From: Homalodisca vitripennis
Taxonomy: Eukaryota > Arthropoda > Insecta > Hemiptera > Cicadellidae
Reading direction: 5' to 3'
Length of the DNA stretch: 64,000 bases
Assembly: GCF_021130785.1 (NCBI RefSeq)
Contig: NC_060208.1
Span: forward strand, 51,127,501-51,191,500
The notes below the pieces were generated by a model that was not told where the DNA came from, searched no databases, and was given only the letters and a program-made list of their open reading frames with translations. Positions 47,600 through 60,019 of the stretch are shown here, piece after piece. Both the position numbers and the translations under genes were made by a program. Within the stretch, counting starts at the first letter, position 1, and each line of letters starts with the position of its first letter.

Positions 47600-47840
47600 A
47601 ATTTTATTATTCCATGACTTTCTCGCTGCCATCATGTTTACCCATAAAACCAACTTAAACATATTTGCAAAAACTGAGCAACATCTCATGGAGTGTTAAG
47701 CACCAGCATCGGACTTATGTCTCTAGTTTAGTAATAAAACTTCATGCAGAATTTCAAGTCTACAGTTCTTTTTGTTTTTTTTTAAACATCATGTGTACAG
47801 ACAGACAGAATTGAAATTTGTTCAGCTCATAGAGTGATGG
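47600..47840 (-). repeat. Dispersed repeat family F, reverse orientation
   Basis: On the minus strand, GAAATTCTGCATGAAGTTTT is followed by GATGCTGGTGCTTAACACTC and CATGAGATG. It is adjacent and parallel to the copy at 47220-47470. Confidence 0.55.
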
Positions 47841-47844
47841 GCTG

Positions 47845-48820
47845 TGGCCAGTAATGCTGTTAACTGTTACAGATGGGGATTCCAATTTTAATATATATTG
47901 TTTTAATAAATCAGCCCAGGATGTCATAAGTGGCAATAGTGTATTGAAATGAATTTCAGTGTTTCATAAATACTTTTTAAACATCCAAATTTCGCGGGAT
48001 ACTTAAAATATTTTACACAAACAGAATAAAGTGTTTGGTAAATATCATGCTTAACATAGGTTAATATCAGAGGTTCTATTGTTGTTGAAGTTCACAAGAA
48101 AGCTCTGTAAGATAAAGGCGCCCATACCGATGATGGTAAGAAATCAAGATGAGAGATCTCTACTGGAGAGTAATATGAGACATAATAAAGTGTTCACATT
48201 TACAGTTATGTGTCTCATCCTACCTTCCAGCAATATCACTCTGTACATTTTGCTCCAGACATCTGAAGCTCTCCTCAGAGCTCAGCATCAATTCTTCTTT
48301 TACTACATACATTTTTAATAATATTTAACAGAAAACTTGTTTAAGTCGGTCAACATCATCTTTCCGATGTGTCGTATTGTTCTTAGCGGCGTAGTTGCCA
48401 GCAATGTTGTCCCCATTATAAGTATGAAGTAACGTAAACTAACTTGAGGTTAGAGATAACGGTTATTAATGTTATCACGGAACTCCAGTGGGCTTTTGTA
48501 CATAATAAACATATTTTTTTCTGTATTTTCTAACTAAGCGGAGACCACCCATTCTTACCTCTGGAGCTGTTATGATTAAGCGAATTTACTGCAAATATCG
48601 TAGAATCTGTTTGTTCTTCACTTTGAAATAGTTATTCAATATCAGGTAGGTTATGGCTGGACAGCGTGAGGAAAAATGTACAAAATCATATAATGGAGTG
48701 CTGCCTTACGTTTACGGAAGCAAAATAAAAATATTCCTCACCATAATACAGATAATAAAAATAGGAAAACTCTAGGCAGTATGGCATAATCACGAATATT
48801 TTATAATGGTAAAATTATCA
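47845..48820. other. No gene supported
   Basis: A somewhat GC-richer patch at 48070-48420 has a 79-codon plus frame without recognisable motifs. The word TGAGACATAA and a later TATGTGTCTCA form a small inverted pair at 48176-48218. Nothing firm is supported. Confidence 0.35.
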
Positions 48821-48823
48821 CAA

Positions 48824-50085
48824 GTCAAAATATGATCTATAAGTGTGGTCATCATGCTGCCAGACCTAAATCCTTATTATAAAAAAGTTATTCGCTTAAA
48901 AAAAAGTTAAAACATAGATACATAAGCAACGTATACCACCTATATAATCATGGTCTACATCGAAATTTAATTTTTGATATGAATCATAGCCTAACTCTGT
49001 ACACAGGTAAGTCCTACTACTTTTTGTCATTCCATTAATCACAGCATATTTTTAATTTTTCTCAATAAATTTTCAGAGCAAAAAGCGATTCAAAGATTAA
49101 GTGATGTCTCATGTTTTTTCTGCGTATTTTAAACTTTATTATCTGTATAACTTTATTATAACAAATCACGTTATAATCCTAAAATTATTAGTACAATGTG
49201 TTTGTCCTTAAAATGCTACAATAACAAAAAAACTTATATATTATTCAATATCTGCATACTAGCCTACCACTCATCAAGCTAGCTAAAAATACAAATACGA
49301 GAAACTTAAATTGGCCACTAGCATAACAATAAATTTACTCACACATTCCGTGAAGCTTATTACACATTTTTTCCAATATGCTTGTACCTAACATCCACAG
49401 CAGAATTTAAAAATTAAAAAACATTTATGTATAAATTTAGTATAACAATGAATTTTCTTTACCACAAACTATTTCTCCTTGAAATTTGTCGTTGTTAAAC
49501 CGCTCATCCGTCTGTCTGCCATTTGTGCGATACCTCTTCATAAAAAGATGCAAGAGCTTTGAAGTTTGGCAAATACATTTCTTTTGATCCAAGGAAGTGT
49601 GTTGTTTTCGCGGTCCGAAGAATAAGGGCAGCAAAATCCATTAAAGTGATCAAAGGCTATGCGCCTAGTTTGTATGCAATGAACGCTGTACAACAACATG
49701 TGGTGTTGTGAACATCACACAGAGAATGCTTGTAACAGCTCACGAGTTACCACTTCCACATAGAGAGTGCTTGTAGCAGCTCACGAGTTACCGCTTTCAT
49801 ATAGAGAGTGCTCGTAACAGCTCACGAGTTACCACTTCCACATATAGAGTGCTTTTAACAGCTCACGAGTTACCGGTTCCACATAGAGAGTGCTCGTAAC
49901 AGCTCACGAGTTACCGCTTTCACATAGGGAGTGCTCGTAACAGCTCACGAGTTACCACTTCCACATAGAGAGTGCTCGTAACAGCTCACGAGTTACCGCT
50001 TTCACATAGAGAGTCCTCGTAACAGCTCACGAGTTACCACTTCCACATAGAGAGTGCTTGTAACAGCTCACGAGTTACCGCTTTC
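48824..50085. repeat. First copy of a ~1.28-kb tandem duplicated unit
   Basis: The unit consists of an AT-rich body (48824-49715), a short palindrome near 49690-49710 and a 41-bp minisatellite with nine repeats (to 50085). The body begins GTCAAAATATGATCTATAAG and is about 85-90 percent identical by eye to the second copy. Paired minus-strand frames (49437-49634 here) give related peptides in both copies. However, most changes alter the peptide, and the frames differ in length, so coding is doubtful. Confidence 0.9.
49716..50085. repeat. 41-bp minisatellite, nine units
   Basis: The word CAGCTCACGAGTTACC starts at 49736, 49777, 49818, 49859, 49900, 49941, 49982, 50023 and 50064, an exact 41-base period with no indel. 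Within the unit GTAAC/GTTAC and CTCG/CGAG are inverted pairs. Units mostly alternate between a CCACTTCCACA and a CCGCTTTCACA version, so the true period is close to 82. There are no unique spacers, so it is not a CRISPR array. Confidence 0.97.
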
Positions 50086-50102
50086 AATGAGAAATCAATT
50101 AT

Positions 50103-51060
50103 GTCAAAATAATGATCTATAAGTGTGGTCATCATGCTGCCAGACCTAAATCCTTATTATAAAAAAGTTATTCGTTTAAAAAAAAAGTTAAAACATAGAT
50201 ACATAAGCAACGTATACCACCTATATAATCATGGTCTACATCGAAATTTAATCTTTGATATGAATCATAGCCTAACTCTGTACACAGGTAAGTCCTAATA
50301 CTTTTTGTCATTCCATTAATCACAGCCTATTTTAAATTTTCCTCATTAAATTTTCAGAGCAAAAAGCGATTCATAGATTAAGTGATGTCTCGTGTTTTTT
50401 CTGTGTATTTTAAACTTTATTATCTGTAACATATCACGTTATAGTCCTAACATTACTAGTACAATGCATTTGTCCTTAAAATTATACAATAACAAAAAAT
50501 ACTTATATATTATTCAATATCTGCATACTAGCCTACCACTCATCAAGCTAGCTAAAAATACAAATACGAGAAACTTAAATTGGCCAATAGCATAACAATA
50601 CATTTACTCACACATTCCGTGTAGCTTATTACACAATTTTTCCAATGTGATTGTATCGAACAGCAGAATTTAAAAACGAATTAATATTTATGTATAAATT
50701 TAGTATAACAATGAATTATCCTTACCACAAACTAGTTCTCCTTGACACTTGTCGTTGTCTATCCGCTCATCCGTATGTCTGCCATCTGCGCGACATCTCT
50801 TAATAAAAATATGTAAGAAATTTGAATTTTGGAAATATATTTTTCTTGGTCCAAGGAAGTATGTTGTTTTCACGATCCGAAGGTTAAGGGCAGCAAAATC
50901 CATTAAAGTGGTCAAAGGCTATGCGCCTAGTTTGTATGCAATGAACGCTGTACAACACCATGTGGTGTTGTGAACATCACATAGAGAGTGCTCGTAACAG
51001 CTCACGAGTTACCGCTTCCACATAGAGAGTGCTCGTAACAGCTCACGAGTTACCGCTTTC
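50103..51060. repeat. Second copy of the ~1.28-kb unit, with short array
   Basis: Begins GTCAAAATAATGATCTATAA, 1,279 bases after the same point in the first copy. The body is collinear, with small deletions, and ends with a 41-bp array of only two units (about 50978-51060). Both arrays stop at the same phase, after CCGCTTTC, before unrelated sequence. Seventeen bases separate the copies. Confidence 0.9.
50952..50971. repeat. 9-bp palindrome at body/array boundary
   Basis: ACAACACCA and TGGTGTTGT flank a TG loop directly before the second 41-bp array. The first copy has the same structure at 49690-49709 with one mismatched position. Confidence 0.85.
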
Positions 51061-51064
51061 TGTT

Positions 51065-54010
51065 AGGTTCAGGCTTTCGTTACATTCTGTTGGGTATCGG
51101 TTCATTGTCTGCCGATTCCAGTTTGATTACCAGACATATTTCTTTTTATCTTTTTTGGGAGAAATTTTTCATGAGTTAATTTAGTTCCCTGTTTATAAAG
51201 TCAGTGACCTTAAGTCTTTTACATATCACTTATCTTTCAAAAGTATAAAAGCTGGTAAATATATAAACTTATTCAGTACAATTCTCCTTAAAACGACAAA
51301 GTTTCTTTATAATCTTTTTACTTTCGTCTCATTTAACAGTGGATAATTTGTTGCAAACATTTTGGGCTTGGGTAAAAACATAGAATAACATAAAATGTGT
51401 ATGAGCATTAACGTTAAAAATGCACTAATACAAGAAATATTCGTCCTATTCATTTATTGTTAGTGTGTTTCATATATTATTATTTATTGTTGTGTCAAAG
51501 AAAAGAAATAATTCAATATAATACGCGTTAAGAACATTGATAATGTTATGACAAAATATCATATTTTCGTGAACTGTATTACTAAAAAAAGTTAGATAAA
51601 AGGTTCAAGATACGTTGAATACAAAGAAATATGTTATTATTGTGTATCATCAGAGTCATTCATTGAGGCTTTTGAAAACCAGAAGAATATACTTGATTGT
51701 TTGCCTTAGCATGTTGATTATGTGGGGTGTTTTGAATACAATTTAATGAATAAAGGTGTATAATACGTTCAACAACTCAATTCCTAAAACATGAAAAGAA
51801 AATAACACCAGGTGCATTCTTTGTTCACTGAGTCTTATTCAACTCCAGGATTCAAAGGAAAACTTTTATTGCAGTAGCCATCATTATTTATACGAAATTA
51901 AAATTTCATAGAGTTGGACATTTAGTTAATTGAGTTATTATGCAGTTATTACTGAGTTGGTTACTATGCAATTAAAAAAGTTAACTTGTCGTAATGTTAA
52001 GATTATTGGTACTGATATAATGTGTTCATATTTGTAAAAAATCCTGTTATAGCTTAAATGTTTTTGTTATAACAAATTTAACCTATTTGCCCGAAATTAA
52101 CACTGCCATGAACTTACTATACTAAACATCCTAGAAGACATATTTCAAAACAAATTAATTACTCTTAGCATGTTATTGCCTAAAATGGACCTCAATAAAA
52201 GAAAACTTAAATAAACATCACGTGTTTAGTTTATAATAAAAAGTATTTTAGTAAGGGTGTGAGTTATTTCAGACGCAGTCCACAATAACTGACCGGTAGG
52301 AAGTTTGCAACTTTAGGACAATCAGTCTTAAACTCGTTTGAACGCGTATCTTGCGCTGAACTTGATAATTTTGCTTTGATAGCTTATATAATTACTAGTA
52401 TAATTATTTTGACAACGTTAATCACAATTTTATTTTATGATGGCTTAGAAAATCTCGTGAACTTCACTAGTACCTTGGAAACAAAATCGGTAATTACTAG
52501 AAAACATCAAAAACACTAATCACATTTTCGAATTAATATTTATAAATATTCGTACTGATTTTTAAGTTAACATTTATGAAAAGAGCTGCTTTTGCTTATT
52601 TATGTCAATTGATTGAGTTACCAAACCTTTCCTGAAATTCAGAAATGTATATAAGTAACAGATTGCAATAATTATATTTATATAAATCAACATATAACCG
52701 AGATAACGTAGAAGTGAGTGATATAGAAGCTTGTTATCACGGACAATGAAAGCGTGTTGGCCCAGAGTTGTGTGGTGCTAGACCACAATACCGGCAGCTG
52801 TATATAGACCATGTGTGTGACCACACATGTATGTTAACAATGTTAGCTCACAATGGTCGTGCGTTTGTGTACAGTCCCATCACAGTTTGTGTTACATTAC
52901 ACATTGTAACACGAACATTGTGTTTAACCATAGTAAGTTCAAAGCAGATTTGTACACGTAAATCACGTAATTAGCGGTATGGGTGAGGTGTAGTTGTATC
53001 CCACAAATTCATGCACAAACTCTTATAAACATGTGTTTAGATAGATAATATATTTTTCCTCCCCGTAAACGGATTTTATATTCTTAAGCTGTAGTGAACT
53101 TTTTTATAGATTTATTTTGGTTATTAGTACATAGGGAAGTAAGTATCCTTGTCGAAATATAGCGACGTACGCTTCATTTGTAAGTTGGGCACAATCTTTC
53201 CAAAAAGAAAACAACAGTATTGTTCTCAAAAACATTTTGTGCATATTATCGTTATAATCGTTACAATAAAATCGTTATGTAAAATGTTCAAATTCTATTA
53301 CTCATTCATATCATGCACAGTTTATATTAATTAACACAAGTTATCAACTATATTATGAATACAAGTAATGTAATAAATATAACTGTTCAAATAACGTAAG
53401 TTCAAGAATTGCTTTTCACGCAATGATCAAGGCATTGTAAAATTCTAATCAGCCTGTAATACACTTAATTTACTAAAATGTTAGGGAGGGATAAACATAC
53501 GAATAATTTTAAAGATTTGCCCTCAATGATTGTATGATTTTAAATAAATTATTATGAAACAAGAAAGAATAATAACGCATCTGGATATCCACGATTGTGA
53601 TTTTGAGATCAATTAGACACGAGTTACATATTTATTTTCACTCAACGACATGATGGCGCCATTGTCGAGAAAATCGAGATATTCCCACAAATATGCTTTT
53701 TACGCTATTACTTTGAGCATGTTAATAGCTTCATTGATTTCAATCAAACTAGAGCGAAAATCTATTACTAAAATGATAACGTAGAACATTAAACTAAATA
53801 CAGAATTGAGCGAGTTTAGAGCCATGACATTGGAAACAAGAGTAACTTTTATTTTAACATGACTAAAAATCATATTTATATAGTAGATCTTATTTTTAAT
53901 TTTTTTTATTTCCAACGACAATGCCAATATGCATATAAGTAGTCAACAACGGTGCATGACTAAATACAATGATAATAACAATGTAGACTAAAATAATAAT
54001 TTGTTATATA
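51065..54010. other. No gene seen
   Basis: AT-rich with no supported gene. Around 52750-52930 is a small hairpin-rich stretch: CATGTGTG-TGAC-CACACATG near 52809-52828 and TGTGGT-GCTAG-ACCACA near 52770-52786. A 68-codon plus frame there is not recognised. Confidence 0.4.
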
Positions 54011-54020
54011 ACACTAATAA

Positions 54021-54057
<37 letters not shown>
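54021..54057. repeat. (TA)n microsatellite
   Basis: A perfect TA run of about 37 bases. Confidence 0.96.
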
Positions 54058-54060
<3 letters not shown>

Positions 54061-54161
54061 ACAATAATATACAATCAAAAATACAGAGACAGCTAATTTA
54101 AATGGACAAAGTTAACAAGTCCAACAGAAATTCAACGTAGAGGCTTTGTAAGGACAACAGA

Positions 54162-54203
54162 CGTGGCTGTTATATAGGGAGGCAAGCCACGACCTCCCTA
54201 TAT
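54162..54203. other. Interleaved inverted repeats (potential H-type pseudoknot)
   Basis: CGTGGCT (54162-54168) is complementary to AGCCACG (54185-54191). ATATAGGGAGG (54172-54182) is complementary to CCTCCCTATAT (54193-54203). Both helices are perfect, and they cross each other in the order a-b-a'-b'. Both can form at once only as a pseudoknot in RNA. No coding frame or known RNA family is recognisable around it. Confidence 0.75.
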
Positions 54204-54209
54204 CTCGTA

Positions 54210-56285
54210 TATATAGTTTCTCTGAATGAACGTATGATGAATTTTTCCCATGTTTAAATAAAAGGATTTGGGTGTAAGGTAATTAGAATTTCACGCCGGT
54301 TGGCGAGGAATGTGTTCAGGGGTGGATGCATTTCAAACACAACCATAATTACGTCAAATGTACTTAGAATAGACTTTGATTACAAACCTCGATGACTGTT
54401 TCATTTGGACACTTTTTCCAGCAGTCCTGGAGAGTACACAAGCTCAGAGGATCACAGCTTGAGTGGCTGGAGTATTCAAGATGCAATCACAGGTTAGAAG
54501 CTGCCAACAATTTATGACCCTCAAATTTGTATCAAAACTACGGGCTCTTATCCCAATTTATCCTTCCCCTGGTATTCATAACAGGCGTTAGTTTACTGGG
54601 GCTGAGACCACTTGGAGACTGGTTTTTTTAGAGGTAGAAGACATCGAAACTAATAAAAAATAGTTATTTTCATTATCTGATACGCTACAGAGAAGATGAA
54701 GGGTTTTCAATGAGCGGAATGTTTTATGGCGCCTTTAAACTCCCTCTCAGCAGCCAGACTGCGTATGGAGGGTTTGCTCTGACACTGAAGCTTTGCTAAG
54801 CAAGTAGTTTTAGATACAAATTAACAATACCGTACGTGCAGGAGTCGCATCGATTACTAGTCTCAGAAATTGGAATTTCGAAGGGGGTTTAGAGAGAGTG
54901 AAGAACCCAGAATTATATCATCTCAAAATAATATATCACCCTGAACAAATAGGATCCTATAATCGATCAGATTATTTAACGTGGACTAGTACTTAAATAA
55001 CCAGCGTCACAAAAATATGAAAACTGCATTACAATTACTTTTTAATAAAAATAAAACATGTTTTAATGCTCTCATAAGAACACTATCCCTAATGTAATAA
55101 CTTCAACTTGTGTAACGCCATAGTCCATTATTGAAATTAAACTCATTCGACGTGAAACACGTTTGCAATTGTATTGTGCACACACAAAATTTCTCTGCTG
55201 AGTATAAACACCTCACTGACCTGGCGGGTGTGTTTTTTCACACCATCAATCAGTAAATGGTAAATGTGCTTTTACATTGTATACAGGATCATCGGCAAGT
55301 AGCAAGATAATTTATATATTTAAAAAATTATACTAAAAATGTAATTCATTATTTTAATAAACAATTTGCTACTTGTACTTCTAAAAATGATGGGCTAATT
55401 ACGTATAACCAGATTTCTAATGAGACGAAGATGTTTATCTGATTTCATTTAAAGACCTGGAACTAAATTAGTATTATTTTAAATTTAAACGTTTCATTCT
55501 CTAAAGAGATCTTTATATTATAATGTAATAAATTTCAATTTATCAACATAAGATAAAAATATACTTAAAGCTTCAAAATAAGCCTCAAACAGTGTTTTCT
55601 AACAATATCTTTTTACACTCTGTGTGTTTTTTTAAACATAATTTAACACAATGATTTTAGAAGACCTCCACTCTTTTGTTATATATCAGTTTTAGCTCTA
55701 ACAGGCTAAATATGTTTCTTCTATAAAGTTTTTATAAACATGCAAACTGTTTACTTACCTTGCTTGTAACCTATTTTCCTATTTTCGTTCTTTGATTTCG
55801 ATTCAGTAAAGTTTTAATAAAGTACTGAGACTTTAATATAAATATAGTAACAGAATGCGTTATAAAATCAGCATATTAACTTTCTCGTTTTCATTTGTGA
55901 GTCTATGTTCTTTAAAGTAATATCCATATTATGAAAACATATATCATGTTACAATTAAACTAAAATAAGAGCTCACCTTGAAGTTACGAAACTAAATCTC
56001 ATTATGATTAAATGTTTTATACTACGTAATCAATTCAATTTTGGTTACTTCAATCTCCTTTTTTATTCTATACCAGACGACATTCTCTATTACACAAGCC
56101 CCTATCTTCAAACTCCTGTGAATAAATAATACAGTAACTCTGTAATTCACTATTGATACATATACTATATTATATATGTATCATCTAACACATTCCGCAT
56201 ATTTTGACCAGTAATTATATTTTGATAATACTATTATTTCATCACATAACAATACTTAATATAAAAGGTTAACACTGCATCTTAT
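54210..56285. other. No gene seen
   Basis: Base composition is a little less AT-rich at 54280-54960, but no frame, repeat or motif is supported. A GGTGTG-TTTTTT-CACACC hairpin lies at 55227-55244. Confidence 0.4.
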
Positions 56286-56289
56286 CTAC

Positions 56290-56360
56290 TACAGATTGTC
56301 TACAGGAGAAAATCCTGCTTCCTTCACAATCCATCGTTAAAAACAAACTTCAAACATAGG
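56290..56360 (+). repeat. Dispersed repeat family G, right part
   Basis: GAAAATCCTGCTTCCTTCAC, then AATCCATCGTTAAAAACAAA and CTTCAAA, collinear with 35757-35850. Confidence 0.7.
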
Positions 56361-56364
56361 CGCG

Positions 56365-57890
56365 TACAATATAATACAGTGTTTTTCAAATTGTAATATT
56401 TCCATTTTATCTAAGGCCGAAAGCAACCAGGCATATAGAGATTTGCAGAAAAGGAAAAGCAAACTCGTGTTTAAATTTACAACTTTGTCTGTTACAAAGC
56501 AGTAATGCATAGTCATAATGCAATACAGATCACCTGTCACAATAAGACACCCTATTACAAATACAATGATATAAAATACTATACAAGAATAATCATTAAA
56601 TGAATATTACAAAGTAAATAGACAATAATTTATCGTTATATAAGTTGTGACAAATGTATAGTTTTGGAAATAATGTTTAGTTTGGATATATTTATATTTC
56701 TTGGATTCAGTATATCGTAATATTCTCTGATATTATCTACGAGTTGTGTATTTCAGAACATAGGCTACAAGAGTAAATTGATCAATCTCATCGCTGCACT
56801 TAGCAGAGAAGCCTAAAATCCCTGATAGATGAATGTCGGGTTCATGAACTTGCTGCTGACCTCAGGATCCAAATTGTGCACAAACTGAGATACGAGGTCA
56901 AAGGTCAGATCAGAGAGTCAGCGTTAAATATTCACTATGTGAGATGCCCGTGTCTAAGTACTCTTCTTTCTGATTTATAACCTCTAAAATGCTTCATAAA
57001 ATTATAATATTTTGTTTGTTTTCCAGTATGGTTTAATTTATCATTGCAAATTATTAATTAGTCTCTATTTAATAATTCCCTTAAACATGTCGATTGCAGC
57101 AGACACCTTACCACGCAGAATTCTAAAGAAAGTAGTCTCACTCATTGTAGAGCATCGGTGAAGGGGTTAACTACATGTATTATGGGTAGATAATAATAAA
57201 AGTAGTTTAATATTATAAAAAATACTTTTTATGAAATTGAAGCAAATTAATCTTTACTACGTAAACAAATTAAACCATTGGGTTTTACTAGTCAAAAATA
57301 TTATCGTTGTTTTAGTTCGACATAACTTAGAAAGAACGGAATAGTGTTAAATAAATAACGAGACTTTAAAATAATATAATAATACTTATTACATTTATTT
57401 TAAAACATGCTGAACATGAAACTACTCAATAACCACTAATCAGAGTGATTTTATTGTATACATAATTTGATTTAGGCAATAGAGATTGACGTCATACAAT
57501 AAACACACACTATTACTCACAGTAAAGTAGTAGATTGCTAATCGGAATGTGAGAAACATGGAATATGAACTTCGGCCTCATTAATTATTGGGTATATTCA
57601 AATGTATTCATAACACAACGGTTCTGAGGCTGTTGCTGACATTATTGATATTCAATGAAATGATTTCGTTAAAAATCATCCCATCCCAGTATTATAAATG
57701 GTCAACAATAATAATTATCATGTAGTTATGATTATTATTATACAGTACGATAACAACTCCTTACATAATTATTAAAAAATACTGCTATCTCCTCACAATT
57801 CAAGCAATACTGGAAAAAAGTGTTTTGGACTAGACGTAAAGCTGTCACTAGAAAGTATTATTGAGTTAAACCAAAGTAACAAAAAACTAT
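56365..57890. other. No feature seen
   Basis: AT-rich DNA; no supported gene or recognised repeat. Confidence 0.45.
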
Positions 57891-57894
57891 AGAA

Positions 57895-57950
57895 GTGGTT
57901 TGTTGGAAATAAGCCAACCAGAATATATTAATTTGTTTCGACTATTGCCC
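57895..57950 (+). repeat. Dispersed repeat family E
   Basis: TTGGAAATAAGCCAACCAGA continues into ATATATTAATTTGTTTCGAC, matching 62770-62825 with few differences. Confidence 0.7.
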
Positions 57951-58429
57951 TAACCCATAAATAGCTAAACTGCAGTTTTAGTGAATCATAATAGGAATAC
58001 ATTCCTCACATTTCTAAAATTTTTGAACATAAAGAAGTGCTTTAAAGTTATATAATATTTACAGTAGTACGGTCTTTCCAATAAGTACTCTCACCAAGTT
58101 AATACTAAATGTTATATGTAACAATTTAAATTATACGAGGTATATGTAAGCCATACCACGTGTCGCGTTGAGGTTGCATGCAAAATTTAAAAATCTTTAG
58201 TTCATTTCGTTACCATTTATTTCTTCTAAATATTTACGACAGATCAAGTTGTAATAAACACAACTTTATACATCAGTGTGAATTTTACAGCCAAAAACTG
58301 CTCAAAATTAGTTTAAACAATTTTCCTTTGTCAAAAATATTTCAGAATTCATCTTTTAAGTATTTGTAAATACATTAAAAGCATTAATGTTCAGACATAC
58401 TGCAGTATTCCAGCTACAATCGTAGATAC

Positions 58430-58535
58430 AATTTGTCACAAACGGAAGGAGCAAGTAAAGCGGAAGTCGGAAGTTAAGTCATGATTGTAATTATTTACTG
58501 CCTGACCTACATTTCTGCATTATGTTACAAAGTTT
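58430..58535. repeat. Dispersed repeat family B
   Basis: Closest relative of 1261-1360, sharing an identical AAGTAAAGCGGAAGTCGGAA block and the downstream ATGATTGTAATTA-TT segment. A short plus frame starting inside it is not supported. Confidence 0.7.
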
Positions 58536-58689
58536 CTTCATTGATCTACGAACAATCACTTAAACGACTAATGTGCTATGAATCGAATTTTGAAGTAATC
58601 AAATTCTCAAATATTGATATTCATAAAGTTATATATTTTCCGTCTATTATTCTAACAAAGTATTAGTTAAATGTAAAACAGTAGCGTAT

Positions 58690-59780
58690 ATATCTGCCTA
58701 ATACATATTCTAACGGGATCCTCAAGTAGATATCATTACTAGATCTAGCTTACTGATGTGTTATACCTGTATGTTACTTATAAATAAAATGTAGGAGAGT
58801 AGTGGAGCTGGAAATTAAACGGTAGTGATTGTCTTTCAACCACATATTCTTGCACTGATCATATGTATTCTTAGCCCTCGTTTAAATCATATTTTTTAAT
58901 GTCTTTGTTATATTCATATTGTAGAAGTAATATTTTAATTAGTGTTTTTATTAAGTTACTCTTCTATTTAGTATAGGCGAATTCTCGCTAATGATAATTA
59001 ACTGTAAATTCAAAGCTGTAAATACAATTTAAAGCAACATTAAACGTAACTGATTTCTTGGTAACGCATCATTTCAATCTGGTACTAATATTTCGTTAAA
59101 TGTCTAAAATTTCCCTATTTTATGAAAATACAATGACGACTAAAATGAAACATTATACGTTTCACATACTAAAAATCTATTCCGACTCCGTCGGAATGAT
59201 TTATATGGTTACGAATATAAATTATTGAAATTTTACACTTGGGCTGTCATTTTGAAATATTAGACTGAAGATGCATTATTAGTTTAGATGTTTAATTCAA
59301 TTATGGGACAATAAATCTCAATGTTGGCATCTTAATATGATCGTAACATTTTCACACATTAAAAGACTCCTTGATCTTGAATCCTTACAAGAAGAAAATC
59401 GTTATAATCATATAAAATGTCTTTGTAGAGACGTCTTGATACCGTCTCAATTAATCCGAAAATATATTTTTAAATATATTCACTTACAAAAAAAACATTA
59501 TTATCGTGAAAGCGTTGGAATGTCCACTATATGGAAACCTTTAATTAATTAATTATCTACTTAGAAACTGGCTTAAAAATGGCCAGATTAAGTCAATTAA
59601 GTGGCCTCCTTATTCAATGTATTATTATTGCCAACAGTTTTCCAATTAATATTATTTAAACAATTAGAAACCCTATTAGGTTCCATCCTTAATCTGACAT
59701 GCAGTGTTTCAGACAATATTGACGTGAAAAAGTATTTGTTATAAACATAGCATACACAACTCAAGCATTAGTGCTTATTT
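58690..59780. other. No feature seen
   Basis: AT-rich. ATTCCGACTCC-GTCGGAAT near 59179-59197 is a small palindrome. A 71-codon plus frame at 59337-59552 is unrecognised and not supported as a gene. Confidence 0.4.
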
Positions 59781-59789
59781 ATGTGGTTC

Positions 59790-59930
59790 AGACCGAGTGC
59801 AAATAAAGTAGGTAAACTACTCACAACTGGGAGGAGGAAGGGAATATATGTCACAAGATAAGATGTCACTGTTATTTACAGCGCAAGTTAATCTTTTGAT
59901 TGAGTACCTGACTCAACAAAACCAGAGAAA
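59790..59930. repeat. Dispersed repeat family B
   Basis: Shares AGATAAGATGTCACTGTTAT and CTGACTCAACAAAACC-like blocks with 17388-17550, but without a terminal T run. Confidence 0.65.
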
Positions 59931-60019
59931 ACACGGCTATGGAAATTTTTATTCTTAATACAGGTTAAAATCGGGGGAGTTACCAAAAAAATAATGTATC
60001 ATTAAGTGTTGAAAGCAAG

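Noticed and set aside
49716..50085. Possible CRISPR array
   Set aside because: The repeat period is made entirely of repeated sequence with no unique spacers, no cas genes exist, and the context is eukaryotic.
52750..52930. Hairpin-rich stretch as a microRNA cluster
   Set aside because: Stems are only 6-8 bp, much shorter than a microRNA precursor, and no longer pairing was found.
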